Positions 41,757 through 50,911 of a DNA stretch of 64,000 nt are shown piece after piece (within the stretch, counting starts at the first letter, position 1; each line of letters opens with the position of its first letter). The notes under the pieces were generated by a model, which worked only from the letters and a program-made list of their open reading frames with translations, was not told the DNA's origin and ran no database searches. A program made the position numbers and the translations under genes. Source of the stretch: Roseibium sp. MMSF_3544 (GTDB taxonomy: Bacteria > Pseudomonadota > Alphaproteobacteria > Rhizobiales > Stappiaceae); the NCBI RefSeq assembly GCF_030732845.1, contig NZ_JASHKA010000006.1, positions 62,001 to 126,000 of the forward strand, written 5' to 3'.

Positions 41757-42580
41757 AGCAAAGCGCTGCCACACGCTGGATGCTGATCGGTTTCCAGATC
41801 CTGCTTGCACTCTTTGTGCTGCTGCCGTTTTTCTGGATGCTGTCGGTCAGCCTGAAGCCGGCCACGGAACCGTTCGCCATTCCGGCAAGGCTGTGGCCGC
41901 AGGCACCGACACTGGAGAACTATGTCACTGCGTTTCGCCCGGAATTCAGAACCTATTTCATGAATTCCATGATTGTCTCCGGCGCGTCGGTGCTGATCAC
42001 GGTGTCCCTTGGCCTGCTGGCTGCCTATTCCTTCACCCGGGGACGTTTGCTTGTCATCACGGCATTGATGGGCCTGGTCGTGCTGGCGCAGATGTTTCCG
42101 CACTCCGCCATCATCATTCCATTCTACAAGCTGATGCGCAGCGCGGACCTCCTCAACACCTATGCGAGCCTCATTCTGGCTTACGTGTCGGTGACGCTGC
42201 CTGTCGCGGTCTGGATGCTGCGCGGCTTTCTGCAGAAGTTGCCCGTTTCCCTTGAAGAGGCTGCGGCAATCGACGGTGCGGCGCCTTTGCGGATCTTTTG
42301 GGAGATTGTCGTTCCCCTTGCCCGTCCGGGCATTATCGCAACCGCAGTCTATGTGCTGATCGTGACCTGGCAGGAGTTTCTGTTCGCGCTCTCCTTCACG
42401 TCGACCAAGGAAATGCGGACGTTGCCGGTCGGACTGAACGATTTCATCGGTCAATATGGCATCCGCTACGGTGAACTGATGGCCTCTTCAGTCATGGTTT
42501 CCGTTCCGGTGATCGCGGTTTTCTTCTTCCTTCAACGCTATTTCGTTGCCGGACTGACGGCCGGTGCAGTGAAGGGATAG
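41753..42580 (+). CDS. sugar ABC transporter permease (UgpE/MalG class)
   Basis: 275 residues, six membrane helices, with EAA loop EEAAAIDGAAPLRIFWEIVVPLARPG and the usual C-terminus LQRYFVAGLTAGAVKG. ATG 41753 is supported by the 4-base overlap with the preceding stop. The matching ATPase is encoded 2.7 kb downstream at 45276, with three enzyme genes placed between. Confidence 0.93.
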   Translation: MKQSAATRWMLIGFQILLALFVLLPFFWMLSVSLKPATEPFAIPARLWPQAPTLENYVTAFRPEFRTYFMNSMIVSGASVLITVSLGLLAAYSFTRGRLLVITALMGLVVLAQMFPHSAIIIPFYKLMRSADLLNTYASLILAYVSVTLPVAVWMLRGFLQKLPVSLEEAAAIDGAAPLRIFWEIVVPLARPGIIATAVYVLIVTWQEFLFALSFTSTKEMRTLPVGLNDFIGQYGIRYGELMASSVMVSVPVIAVFFFLQRYFVAGLTAGAVKG

Positions 42581-42644
42581 GTGCGATGATCTTATTCGGA
42601 AAAGGGTCGCAAAGGCCCGGTGTCAAAGAGGTTCGGGAGGAAAG

Positions 42645-43424
42645 ATGTCCCTGATCGAAAAAGAAGAACTGGCCACAGGCGTTGTCCAGCTGCTGTTCAA
42701 CCGGCCCGACAAGCTGAATGCTCTGTCGACCCCCTTGATGGCGGAGTTCGATGCGGCACTGGACGAAGCTACGCGGGATCCAGACGTCCGCGTGCTGGTC
42801 CTGCGGGGTGCAGGCGGCAAAGCCTTCGTCGCTGGTGCGGACATTGCCGAATACCAGGGGGACAAGCGGCCGGAGTTCATTGCCTATCAGATGAATTCGC
42901 GCCGCGTGTTCGACAAGCTCGAGCGGCTGCCCAAGCCGGTCATATGTGCAATCGACGGGTTCGCCCTTGGGGGCGGCTTCGAGATTGCGCTGTGTTGCGA
43001 CATTCTGGTCGTCTCTGACAAGGCGCAGCTTGGTTTGCCGGAGGGGCGCCTGGGGTTGTCCCCCGGCGGAGGCGGGACACAAAGACTTGTGCGTGCGGTC
43101 GGCAAGTATGCCGCCTCCGACCTGATGCTAGCAGGCTGGCGAATGAGCGGCCGGCGCGCTTTCGAACTTGGCCTCGCCGCAGAGGTGGTTGTAGCGGAGG
43201 AACTTGGCGATGCCGTTTTGAAGCGTGCCCGGGCTTGTCTCAAGATGGCACCTCTTGCTCAGGCCGAGATGAAACGGCTGATGCGGGAAGGTTTCGACGC
43301 TCCCGTCGAAAGCGCCAAAAGCTACGAGCAGGAAGTCCTCTTCCGTCTCTATTCGACGGCCGACGGTCAGGAAGGCATCAACGCCTTCCTTGAAAAACGT
43401 GATCCCCGGTTCAAGGGAGCCTGA
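42645..43424 (+). CDS. enoyl-CoA hydratase/isomerase-family enzyme
   Basis: 259 residues of the crotonase superfamily: NRPDKLNALS, the oxyanion-hole segments AFVAGADI and FALGGGFEIALCCD, and the catalytic region GLPEGRLGLSPGGGGTQRL. It acts on acyl-CoA thioesters, hydrating or isomerising a double bond. GGGAGGAAAG precedes ATG 42645. Finding a CoA enzyme inside a sugar ABC operon is unusual; the CaiB-type CoA-transferase at 48354 could make its substrate. Confidence 0.88.
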   Translation: MSLIEKEELATGVVQLLFNRPDKLNALSTPLMAEFDAALDEATRDPDVRVLVLRGAGGKAFVAGADIAEYQGDKRPEFIAYQMNSRRVFDKLERLPKPVICAIDGFALGGGFEIALCCDILVVSDKAQLGLPEGRLGLSPGGGGTQRLVRAVGKYAASDLMLAGWRMSGRRAFELGLAAEVVVAEELGDAVLKRARACLKMAPLAQAEMKRLMREGFDAPVESAKSYEQEVLFRLYSTADGQEGINAFLEKRDPRFKGA

Positions 43425-43427
43425 GCC

Positions 43428-44186
43428 ATGGAATTTGAAGGAAAGGTTGCAGTCATCACCGGTGCGGCCAACGGGATCGGACGATCCTGTGCAGAGCTCA
43501 TCATTGAACGTGGCGGGTCGCTGGTCCTGGGAGACATTGATCTTGACGAGGGTCTGAAACTCCAGAACGAGCTGGGCGAAAGAGCGCTCTTTGTCGAGGC
43601 CAACGTGCGTAACCTCGCGGCCATTCAGGCCTTGGCTGATAAAGCTGTGAACCACTTTGGCGGACTGGACATTCTCGTCAACAACGCTGCCGTCGCCCTG
43701 AACGGTGTGGTCGACGAAATAGACGAGGACCGTTGGCAGACCGTCATCGACACCAATCTGACCGGCTTCTGGCGTGCAATGAAGGCCTGTGTTCCGCATA
43801 TGCGCGAACGAGGGGGCGGATCGATCGTGAACATGTCGTCCGTGCAGGGGTTGCGCGCCTTCAAGGGCTGGCCTGCCTATGCCGCAGCGAAGGGCGCCAT
43901 CAACGCACTGACGGTTCAAACGGCCGCCGATCTTGCTCCAGCCGGCATTCGCGTCAACGCGGTTGCCCCAGGCACGATCATGACGCCGATGAACGAAAAG
44001 ATCTTTGCGGCGATGGATGATCCGAGCGAGTTGATCGACCGGTGGAACAAGGCGCATCCCATCGGCCGTTTCGGCTATCCGAACGAAGTCGCCGAAACAG
44101 TCGCGTTTCTTGCTTCTGACCGGTCCAGCTTCATTACCGGCGAAATCCTTCGCGTTGATGGCGGTCTTGCTATCAAGGGGGACTGA
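43428..44186 (+). CDS. short-chain dehydrogenase/reductase (SDR)
   Basis: 252 residues, classical SDR: cofactor motif TGAANGIG at 11-18, NNAA, catalytic serine in IVNMSSVQG, YxxxK as YAAAK, and the C-terminal ITGEILRVDGG. An acidic residue after strand 2 (DIDLDEG) favours NAD(H). It would oxidise or reduce a hydroxyl group of the imported compound or of a CoA intermediate. It starts 3 bases after the hydratase stop, and its TGA overlaps the next ATG. Confidence 0.9.
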   Translation: MEFEGKVAVITGAANGIGRSCAELIIERGGSLVLGDIDLDEGLKLQNELGERALFVEANVRNLAAIQALADKAVNHFGGLDILVNNAAVALNGVVDEIDEDRWQTVIDTNLTGFWRAMKACVPHMRERGGGSIVNMSSVQGLRAFKGWPAYAAAKGAINALTVQTAADLAPAGIRVNAVAPGTIMTPMNEKIFAAMDDPSELIDRWNKAHPIGRFGYPNEVAETVAFLASDRSSFITGEILRVDGGLAIKGD

Positions 44187-45289
44187 TGCACGCTGAAACG
44201 TTCATAAAGCTGGAGTCTGATTGCGGTTCGCTGATGTTCGATCCGTCGATCGGGAATCTTCCGTCTCTGCGTTTCCGGACAGAGGGAAGCGAACTGAAGC
44301 CGTTGCACACCGCCCACTGGGTGGGATCTGCGGAAGCAGAAGCAGACCCCGGCATGTCGCCGTCGTTGAAGCGCTTGTCCGGAGATTTTTTCTGCGCGCC
44401 ATTTGGCGCCAATGATCTGGAAGACGGTCCGGCGCACGGCTTGAGCGCAAATTCCCGCTGGATGCTTGAGCGGCAAAGTACAAAGGACGCCACGTTTCGG
44501 CTTGAGCGGCCGGTCATGGGAGCGACCTTGAGAAAGAGCATCCGTCTTTGTGAGCGGGCTCCGGTTCTTTATCAGACCCATTGGCTTGAAGGCGGTGAGG
44601 GAGGCGTCACCTGCGCTCACCACCCGATGATCCGGCTGACGGGGAAAGGCCGTTTCTTTGCGTCGCCGAAGCGAAAGGCGATCACACCAGAGCAGGCCCT
44701 GGATGCAGGCCGCAACAAGCTCGCCTGCCCGGGCGAAAGCGCTTCGATCTTCGCGTTTCCGGCGCGTTCCGGGCCAGACGTTGATTTGTCACAGCTTCCG
44801 ATTGGCGAAACGCATGAAGACTTCGTCACCCTGATCGAGGCGGAACCATCTTCGATTGGCTGGTCAGCCATCCTGCGCGAAGAGGAAGGAGATATCGTCT
44901 TTTTCCTCAAGGACAGTTCTGTCCTTCCGATCACCATGTTGTGGCATTCCAACGGGGGGCGCGACTACTGGCCCTGGAACGGGTCCCATAAGGGTGTTCT
45001 CGGCGTGGAGGACGGCAGAGCGGCCGGCGCGGAGGGGCACCGTGCGTCGTTGTGTGACAATGCGGTCGCGCGCTGCGGCGTCCCGACATTCTTTCCGCTT
45101 GCGAGCGGAAAAACCCATCGCATCGCCCATGTTTGCGGGGCAATCAAAACACCACCGGGCTGGGCTGAGATTTCAGACATACAGCTGGGCAGTGGCGAGT
45201 TGCACATTCTGGAACGCAGCGGCGCTCGCGTGGCGCTTCCGTTCGACACCGATTTCTTCCAGCGAGACGAGACCCATGGCAACCGTTGA
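44186..45289 (+). CDS. uncharacterised protein, galactose-mutarotase-like fold suspected
   Basis: 367 residues, no signal peptide. The overall strand-rich pattern, with segments HPMIRLTGKGRFFASP and WHSNGGRDYWPWNGSHKGVLGVEDG, recalls aldose-1-epimerase-like proteins, in which a tryptophan/histidine-lined pocket binds a sugar. I do not recognise a named family with confidence. It overlaps the SDR gene by 1 base and the ATPase gene by 14 bases, so it is firmly in the operon. A sugar-epimerising or sugar-binding role is plausible. Confidence 0.5.
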   Translation: MHAETFIKLESDCGSLMFDPSIGNLPSLRFRTEGSELKPLHTAHWVGSAEAEADPGMSPSLKRLSGDFFCAPFGANDLEDGPAHGLSANSRWMLERQSTKDATFRLERPVMGATLRKSIRLCERAPVLYQTHWLEGGEGGVTCAHHPMIRLTGKGRFFASPKRKAITPEQALDAGRNKLACPGESASIFAFPARSGPDVDLSQLPIGETHEDFVTLIEAEPSSIGWSAILREEEGDIVFFLKDSSVLPITMLWHSNGGRDYWPWNGSHKGVLGVEDGRAAGAEGHRASLCDNAVARCGVPTFFPLASGKTHRIAHVCGAIKTPPGWAEISDIQLGSGELHILERSGARVALPFDTDFFQRDETHGNR

Positions 45290-46322
45290 ACTCAAGAACC
45301 TTCGAAAAAATTTCGGCAGCTTCGTTGCGCTCGAAGGTTTGAACCTGTCGATCGAAGATGGTGAATTTCTTGTTCTTCTTGGGCCGTCGGGCTGTGGCAA
45401 GTCGACGACGATGCGGCTTGTGGCCGGCCTTGAAGAACCGTCTGACGGTGACATTCTGATCGCTGGCAGCAGGGTCAACGATATCCCGGCGCGCGACCGC
45501 GACCTTGCGATGGTGTTCCAGAATTACGCGCTCTATCCGCACATGACGGTGGGAGAGAACATCAGTTATCCGCTCAAGATTGCCCGCATTCCGAAAGCCG
45601 AACGGCTGCGCCGGGCAAAGGAGGCCGCGGCTAAGGTCGAGATGGACCATCTGCTGACACGCCGCCCGGCTGAGCTCTCCGGTGGGCAGCGTCAGCGGGT
45701 TGCCCTTGCCCGCGCGATTGTCCGCACGCCGCGGCTTTTCCTGATGGACGAACCGCTATCAAACCTTGATGCCAAACTGCGCACCGTGATGCGCGCGGAG
45801 CTGAAGCATCTGCAAAAGGAACTGGCCACGACGACGATCTACGTCACTCATGACCAGGTTGAAGCGATGACGCTGGCGGACCGGATCGTGATCCTCAACA
45901 ATGCCGTGATCCAGCAAATGGGCACGCCGGCTGAAATCTACGCCAGACCCGCCAATACATTCGTCGCCGGTTTTATCGGATCGCCTCCGATGAACCTCAT
46001 CGCTGGTGCGGTCAATGGCGGTACCTTCGCCTATAAGGGCGGGACGATGCAGGTTGCCACCGCCGACGGGTCGGTCACACTCGGCATTCGTCCCGAAGAT
46101 ATCTCCCTCTCAGAGGGCGATGCCGACATCGAGGGCAAAGTCTATTCCTCTGAGCTTCTCGGCGATTGCACGCTTTTGAATGTGCTTGTCGGCGACAGTC
46201 TTGTCGCGGCCAAGGTCGGCGCCGACGAGGGGATGGCAATGGACACGCCAGTCGGGTTGAAGCTGCGCCCGGACCGCCTGCACTTTTTCGACACCGACAG
46301 CGGCAACCGACGGGAGGCGTGA
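45276..46322 (+). CDS. sugar ABC transporter ATP-binding protein (UgpC/MalK class)
   Basis: 348 residues: Walker A GPSGCGKST, Q-loop VFQNYALYPHMTV, signature LSGGQRQRVALARA, Walker B LFLMDEPLSNLD, H-loop TIYVTHDQ, and a C-terminal OB/TOBE domain with GIRPEDI. All catalytic residues are present. ATG 45276 lies within the end of the preceding gene; longer frames are rejected. It powers the two permeases at 40869-42580. Confidence 0.94.
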   Translation: MATVELKNLRKNFGSFVALEGLNLSIEDGEFLVLLGPSGCGKSTTMRLVAGLEEPSDGDILIAGSRVNDIPARDRDLAMVFQNYALYPHMTVGENISYPLKIARIPKAERLRRAKEAAAKVEMDHLLTRRPAELSGGQRQRVALARAIVRTPRLFLMDEPLSNLDAKLRTVMRAELKHLQKELATTTIYVTHDQVEAMTLADRIVILNNAVIQQMGTPAEIYARPANTFVAGFIGSPPMNLIAGAVNGGTFAYKGGTMQVATADGSVTLGIRPEDISLSEGDADIEGKVYSSELLGDCTLLNVLVGDSLVAAKVGADEGMAMDTPVGLKLRPDRLHFFDTDSGNRREA

Positions 46323-46324
46323 GC

Positions 46325-47206
46325 ATGCCGTTCCAGTTCTCCACGTCCGACAATCCGGTCCTGCCGATGGAAAGCGCTTCGGTGCTCTTTGACGGGATTT
46401 TTTCAACGCCGAAACTCAGCCACCCGGAAGGGGTGGCAGTCGGTCCGGACGGCTGGATCTGGGCAGGCAACCAGGATGGTGACATCTGCCGTATCTCGCC
46501 GGACGGCACACGGTTCGAAAGGGTTGCGTCCACCGGCGGCTTTGCACTCGGACTGGCATTTCAGGGAACGCAGGCACTTTTCGTGTGCGACCTGAAACAT
46601 GCTGCTGTTTTCCGTCTGGATCTTGCCACAGGAGATCTCGACCGGTTTACGGCACCCGGCATCAAGATCCCGAACTATCCCTTGGTTGATGTGGCCCGGA
46701 ACCGGCTCTTGGTGTCGGACAGCCACGCCTCCGGTACGCCGGGGCCGGGGATCTGGAGCTATGATCTTGTGTCTGGCGAGGGCGGGCTCTGGTACGACAG
46801 GAACCTCAATTTCGCCAACGGACTGGCGAAGCGTGCCGGTGAGGACGCACTCTATGTCTGCGAAACCTTCGCGACCGCGATCACCCGCATAACCATTGAA
46901 CCCGACGGATCGGCCGGGCCGGAGGAAACCTTCGCCGACGACCTGCCGGGTCTTCCGGACGGCATTGCGTTCGACCGAGAGGGCAATCTGATCGTCGGGT
47001 GTTACGAACCGTCCCGCCTTTTGCGCGTCTCCCGAGACGGCACTCAAATCGACGTTCTGATCGAAGATCCGACGGCTCATGTTCTGTGTCACCCGACCAA
47101 TGTCGCCTTTGCCGGAGAGAGGCTCTACACCGCAAATCTCGGCCGCTGGCACGTGAGCGAGGTGCTGATGGACATCGGTGCCGATCCGCTGTGGAGCGCC
47201 GCATGA
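46325..47206 (+). CDS. SMP-30/gluconolactonase-like hydrolase
   Basis: 293 residues with a propeller pattern: HPEGVAVGPDGWIWAGNQDGDICRI, LLVSDSHASGTPGPGIWSYD, NFANGLAKRAGEDALYVCET and LPDGIAFDREGNLIVG. These match the SMP-30 / strictosidine-synthase-like lactonase family, with the usual metal-site asparagine and aspartate in the NGL and PDGI segments. It would open a sugar lactone made by the SDR. Two bases separate it from the ATPase gene, and it overlaps the next gene by 4 bases. Confidence 0.82.
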   Translation: MPFQFSTSDNPVLPMESASVLFDGIFSTPKLSHPEGVAVGPDGWIWAGNQDGDICRISPDGTRFERVASTGGFALGLAFQGTQALFVCDLKHAAVFRLDLATGDLDRFTAPGIKIPNYPLVDVARNRLLVSDSHASGTPGPGIWSYDLVSGEGGLWYDRNLNFANGLAKRAGEDALYVCETFATAITRITIEPDGSAGPEETFADDLPGLPDGIAFDREGNLIVGCYEPSRLLRVSRDGTQIDVLIEDPTAHVLCHPTNVAFAGERLYTANLGRWHVSEVLMDIGADPLWSAA

Positions 47207-48357
47207 CCTTTATCGGCCTGACATGGGATCATCCACGCGGGTACGACGCGCTCGCGGAAGCCGCGCGCCAGGTCAATTCCGGCCGGGCATCCTCGCTGAT
47301 CCACTGGGACAAGCAACCCCTGGAAGGATTTGAAAGCGCTCCGATCGCGGAGCTGGCGGCTGCCTATGATCTGCTTGTTCTGGATCACCCCCATATTGGT
47401 GAGGCGGTTGCCGAAAACTGCCTGATCCCGCTTGAAGATCTGTTCACTCAGGAGACGATCGAAGCGTGGAACAGGCAATCGGTTGGTCCGTCGCTTGCCT
47501 CTTACCGGTGGCAAGGCAAAACCTGGGCGTTGCCGCTCGATGTTGCAACGCAGGTGATGGTCCGTCGGCCTGACCGCGTATCGGCTCCGCCGCAGGAGTG
47601 GGGCGCCATTCTGGATCTGGCTAGCACGCATCCGGTCGCTCAATCGCTTGCAGGCCCGCACGCATTTCTCACCCTGATATCCATGGCAGCCGGCGAGGGT
47701 GCGTGGGCAAAAGGGGACATCCTGCTGGCAGATGAAGTCGCCGAAGCGCAACTCGAACGCATGCAAGCGCTCTTTGAGCTGAGGCCTCAGGGATCAGAAA
47801 AGCTGAACCCGATCGCGCTTTCTGAAGCACTGTCTTCAACGGACGATATTGTCCTGGTACCACTGGTCTTCGGATATGTGACCTATGCGCAGGTCCGTCC
47901 GGGCGGAAACCGTCTGGCGTTTTCCGACACCGTGCGAAAACCCAACGGTGCAGGCGGCGTTCTGGGCGGAACCGGTATCGGCTTCACGAAGCGCTGCCAA
48001 CCGGATCCAGCTCTGCTTGAGCATATCGCCTGGCTGATGAAGCCGGAGACGCAGAGCGGTATGATCCCGAATTTCGGCGGCCAGCCCTCTGCACGCGCCG
48101 CCTGGCAAGACCCGGCTGTCGATGCGGCCTGGGGCGCTTTTTACTCCGGGACGCTGGAAACCGCCGAACACGCACTGCTGCGACCGAGATTTGACGGTTA
48201 CATCGCCTTTCAAACCAAAGCTGCCGAAATCATCCGCGAATCGCTTGCGGATCGGCAGGAACCATCAAAAACACTCACCGCCCTGAGGCAGGTCTGGCGC
48301 GCGGCACGCGCCGGCGCGAGGGGCGATCTCGATGATAAGAGAGGACCTCACCGATGA
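47203..48357 (+). CDS. solute-binding-protein-like protein without signal peptide
   Basis: 384 residues resembling bacterial extracellular solute-binding family 1: GYDALAEAARQVN, YDLLVLDHPHIGEAVAENCLIPLEDL and GKTWALPLDVATQVMVRRPD. Yet the first residues MTFIGLTWDHPRGYD are the first core strand, with no signal peptide, and the start is fixed by a 4-base overlap with the previous gene. It should therefore stay in the cytoplasm. It may be a ligand-binding sensor or a chaperone for an intracellular intermediate. The stop overlaps the CoA-transferase start. Confidence 0.7.
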   Translation: MTFIGLTWDHPRGYDALAEAARQVNSGRASSLIHWDKQPLEGFESAPIAELAAAYDLLVLDHPHIGEAVAENCLIPLEDLFTQETIEAWNRQSVGPSLASYRWQGKTWALPLDVATQVMVRRPDRVSAPPQEWGAILDLASTHPVAQSLAGPHAFLTLISMAAGEGAWAKGDILLADEVAEAQLERMQALFELRPQGSEKLNPIALSEALSSTDDIVLVPLVFGYVTYAQVRPGGNRLAFSDTVRKPNGAGGVLGGTGIGFTKRCQPDPALLEHIAWLMKPETQSGMIPNFGGQPSARAAWQDPAVDAAWGAFYSGTLETAEHALLRPRFDGYIAFQTKAAEIIRESLADRQEPSKTLTALRQVWRAARAGARGDLDDKRGPHR

Positions 48358-49556
48358 GCGAGAACGCGCTTTCAGGCGTCACCATCCTGGATTTCTCCCA
48401 CTTGCTGCAGGGTCCGTTTGCCACACAATTGCTGGCTGATCTGGGCGCTGACGTGATCAAGATCGAACGGCCAGGCTCGGGGGATCTGTTCCGCTCGCTC
48501 ACGTTCCGCAACAAGTGGGTTGGCGGCAGCGAGAGCCCGAACTTCCTTGCCTGGAATCGGAACAAACGCAGCCTTGCCCTCAATCTGAAAGCGCCGGAGG
48601 CGCGGGATATCATCATGAAACTGGCCGAAACCGCCGATGTCGTGGTGCAGAATTTCCGCCCCGGCGTCATGGATCGGCTCGGCTATGGCTATGCCGACTT
48701 CAAGGCCGTGAACCCGCGCATCGTCTACTGCTCCGGCTCCGGGTATGGTGAAGACGGGCCTTATGTATCCCGCCCGGGACAGGACATGCTGGTGCAGGGT
48801 CTGACCGGGATCATGGCCGCGACCGGCCAGGCCAGCAACCCGCCGACCCCGGTCGGCGCCGGCTTTTCCGATCAGGTCGGTGCCATGAACATGGTCTACG
48901 GAATTCTTTCAGCGTTGCTGTGGCGGGAAAAGTCCGGCCAAGGTCAGGAAGTCAAGATCAACCTGCTTGCCGGAATGCTTGCGCACCAGAACCAGGAAAT
49001 GGTGATGGCAATGAATTTCAACGAGGATTTCCAGCGCCCCGATTCCGGCATCGGCCACCCGGGAATGGATGCACCCTTTGGAACCTATCCAACGCAGGAT
49101 GGCTGGGTCACGATTGCAATGAGCCCCTTTAAAACCCTGGTCGGGGTGCTCGGCAACGACGACCTGCTTGTCTATGACGATCCGAAGACCTTGTTCGACA
49201 AGCGCGACGAAGTCTGGCGCAGGCTGGCAGCCGAAACATCGAAATGGTCGACTGAGAACCTGATCGAGGCCCTGCTTGGCGCGGACGTCTGGTGCGGCGA
49301 AGTCAAGACGCACCTGGAAGCTGCTGCTGATCCCCAGGTCGCGCATCTTGGACTGATCCAGAGCTACAAGCACCCAAAGGCTGGAGACGTGAAAGTCGTA
49401 GGCCCGGCCATTGACATGAGCGAAACCCCACCCGCGATCAGCCGGCCTGCTCCGTCCGTCGGTGAACATACGCGCGAAATTCTTCAGGAGCGGGGGTGGG
49501 ACACCGCTGAAATCGACAGGCTCATTTCTACTGGTGTTGCCGGCGAGGACGGCTAG
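48354..49556 (+). CDS. CaiB/BaiF-type (family III) CoA-transferase
   Basis: 400 residues: VTILDFSHLLQGPFATQLLADLGADVIKIERPGSGD at the start is the family signature, followed by NKRSLALNLKAPEARDI, the NFRPGVMDRLGYGY segment and the region GQDMLVQGLTGIM with the likely catalytic aspartate. It transfers CoA from one acyl-CoA to a carboxylic acid. As the last gene of the sugar ABC operon it probably activates a sugar-derived acid for the enoyl-CoA hydratase at 42645. Confidence 0.92.
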   Translation: MSENALSGVTILDFSHLLQGPFATQLLADLGADVIKIERPGSGDLFRSLTFRNKWVGGSESPNFLAWNRNKRSLALNLKAPEARDIIMKLAETADVVVQNFRPGVMDRLGYGYADFKAVNPRIVYCSGSGYGEDGPYVSRPGQDMLVQGLTGIMAATGQASNPPTPVGAGFSDQVGAMNMVYGILSALLWREKSGQGQEVKINLLAGMLAHQNQEMVMAMNFNEDFQRPDSGIGHPGMDAPFGTYPTQDGWVTIAMSPFKTLVGVLGNDDLLVYDDPKTLFDKRDEVWRRLAAETSKWSTENLIEALLGADVWCGEVKTHLEAAADPQVAHLGLIQSYKHPKAGDVKVVGPAIDMSETPPAISRPAPSVGEHTREILQERGWDTAEIDRLISTGVAGEDG

Positions 49557-49950
49557 GAATTCGCCCGCCACTGACAAACATCGACGGTCAAAAAACGTTG
49601 GCTGCCGGGTGCTGTCATTCTCGTTGAAGTGCAGTTCAAAAGAGAACACCGAAAACGGACAAAACCTGCGCGACTTTTCTCCCTACTCTTGTGCGCAGGT
49701 TTGTCGGCGTGTCGGAACAGTTTCCCTCTCGGTTACACGGTAGTGTTTGCTGTTCCGCACTTTTTGACCGAGGACCGGTCCGGCGATGTTCTGTCGATGT
49801 CGTGGTCGACATGCGTGTTGCAACCAACATGCTTTGAGCAAAAATTCCCAACATACCAATCACCTCCGCGAACAGGATAGGTGCTCAACTGGTTATCGGT
49901 GAAACGAATTAAATTGCTAATATTGATGAACGTTGCTTATGATATGAAGC
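49557..49950. other. 394-base intergenic region
   Basis: No convincing gene is seen. The first half holds the terminator-like hairpin at 49709-49765. The last 80 bases before the lysR gene are AT-rich and probably hold its promoter; TTGATG and TATGAT-like elements occur near 49922-49945. Confidence 0.4.
49709..49765 (+). terminator. terminator-like long hairpin after the CoA/sugar operon
   Basis: CGGAACAG at 49713 pairs with CTGTTCCG at 49750. The stem extends by GTG/CAC across a bulged T, and TTTTT follows at 49761. The 29-base loop is long, but the position after the last gene of a 12-kb operon supports termination. Confidence 0.5.
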
Positions 49951-50829
49951 ATGAAGCGGGACCTCGAAATCGATCTTTTGCGATCCTTTGTTGCGGTGGC
50001 AGCGCATCGAAACTTTACAAAAGCTGCGAACTCCGTCGGCCGCACCCAGTCAGCGGTGAGTTTCCAGATAAAGCGGCTTGAAGACATCGTCGGAAAGCGT
50101 CTGTTCGAGAGAACCCGACAATCCGTTTCGATTACGCATGTGGGGGAAGCCCTGCTCGTATACGCAAATCGTATCCTCGCTGCGAATGACGAAGCCCTTG
50201 CACACATCCAGAGACCGGAAGCCGCAGGCTTGGTACGGATTGGCGCGCCCGACGACTACGCGACCTTCTTGTTGCCGCCCATACTGTCTGCGATCAGCCG
50301 GGACAATCCCCGGCTTCAGATCGAAGTCACCAGCGACAATGCCGATGAACTCTTGTTGCGCCTCGGCAATGGGGCCCTTGATATTGTATTGGCAACTCAC
50401 CCGATCGAGGCCGTCGCTGGCGAAGTTGCGCGCGTCGAACCCCTCCACTGGGTGGCCGCTCCCACGTTTCTGGATGATCCGAGTGAGCCGCTCTCAATGG
50501 TGTTGTTTCCATCGGGTTGCGTCTGCCGGGATATTGCCCTTGATGCCCTGAAACGGATCGACCGTTCGTGGAACATCGCGTATTCGACCCGAAGCATCGG
50601 GCTGATGGAACAAGCGCTCCTCGCAAATCCAAGCGTTTCGGTCATGGAAGCGTCGATCATTCCGGACAGCCTGAAGGTGATCGATGGCCGGGAAGGTTTT
50701 CCGATGCTGCCCAATGTGGCGATTTCGGTTCATCGAACAACCAACTGCAAAGCGCACGCCGCTTTGGTTGCCGACAGCATTTTGACGTCGCTTGGCGGAA
50801 CGCAAATGAGAGAAGCAACTTCAAAATAG
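49951..50829 (+). CDS. LysR-family regulator
   Basis: 292 residues. The helix-turn-helix is LLRSFVAVAAHRNFTKAANSVGRTQSAVSFQIKRLE, followed by LFERTRQSVSITHVGE. The effector domain starts with GLVRIGAPDDYATFLLPPIL, typical of regulators for transporters of the LysE kind. The nearest other gene is a LysE-type exporter, convergent and 82 bases away, so its target is not obvious from layout. Confidence 0.85.
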   Translation: MKRDLEIDLLRSFVAVAAHRNFTKAANSVGRTQSAVSFQIKRLEDIVGKRLFERTRQSVSITHVGEALLVYANRILAANDEALAHIQRPEAAGLVRIGAPDDYATFLLPPILSAISRDNPRLQIEVTSDNADELLLRLGNGALDIVLATHPIEAVAGEVARVEPLHWVAAPTFLDDPSEPLSMVLFPSGCVCRDIALDALKRIDRSWNIAYSTRSIGLMEQALLANPSVSVMEASIIPDSLKVIDGREGFPMLPNVAISVHRTTNCKAHAALVADSILTSLGGTQMREATSK

Positions 50830-50911
50830 ATGCTTGTTTCCTATCCGGGTGGCTTCCTGATCAATGGAACTCAGGACAGATCTGACGTTTTCTGCGTTCA
50901 CAAACAATGCC

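Noticed and set aside
49629..49880. Small frames in the 394-base gap before the LysR gene
   Set aside because: They run through the terminator-like hairpin and show no domain or ribosome site.
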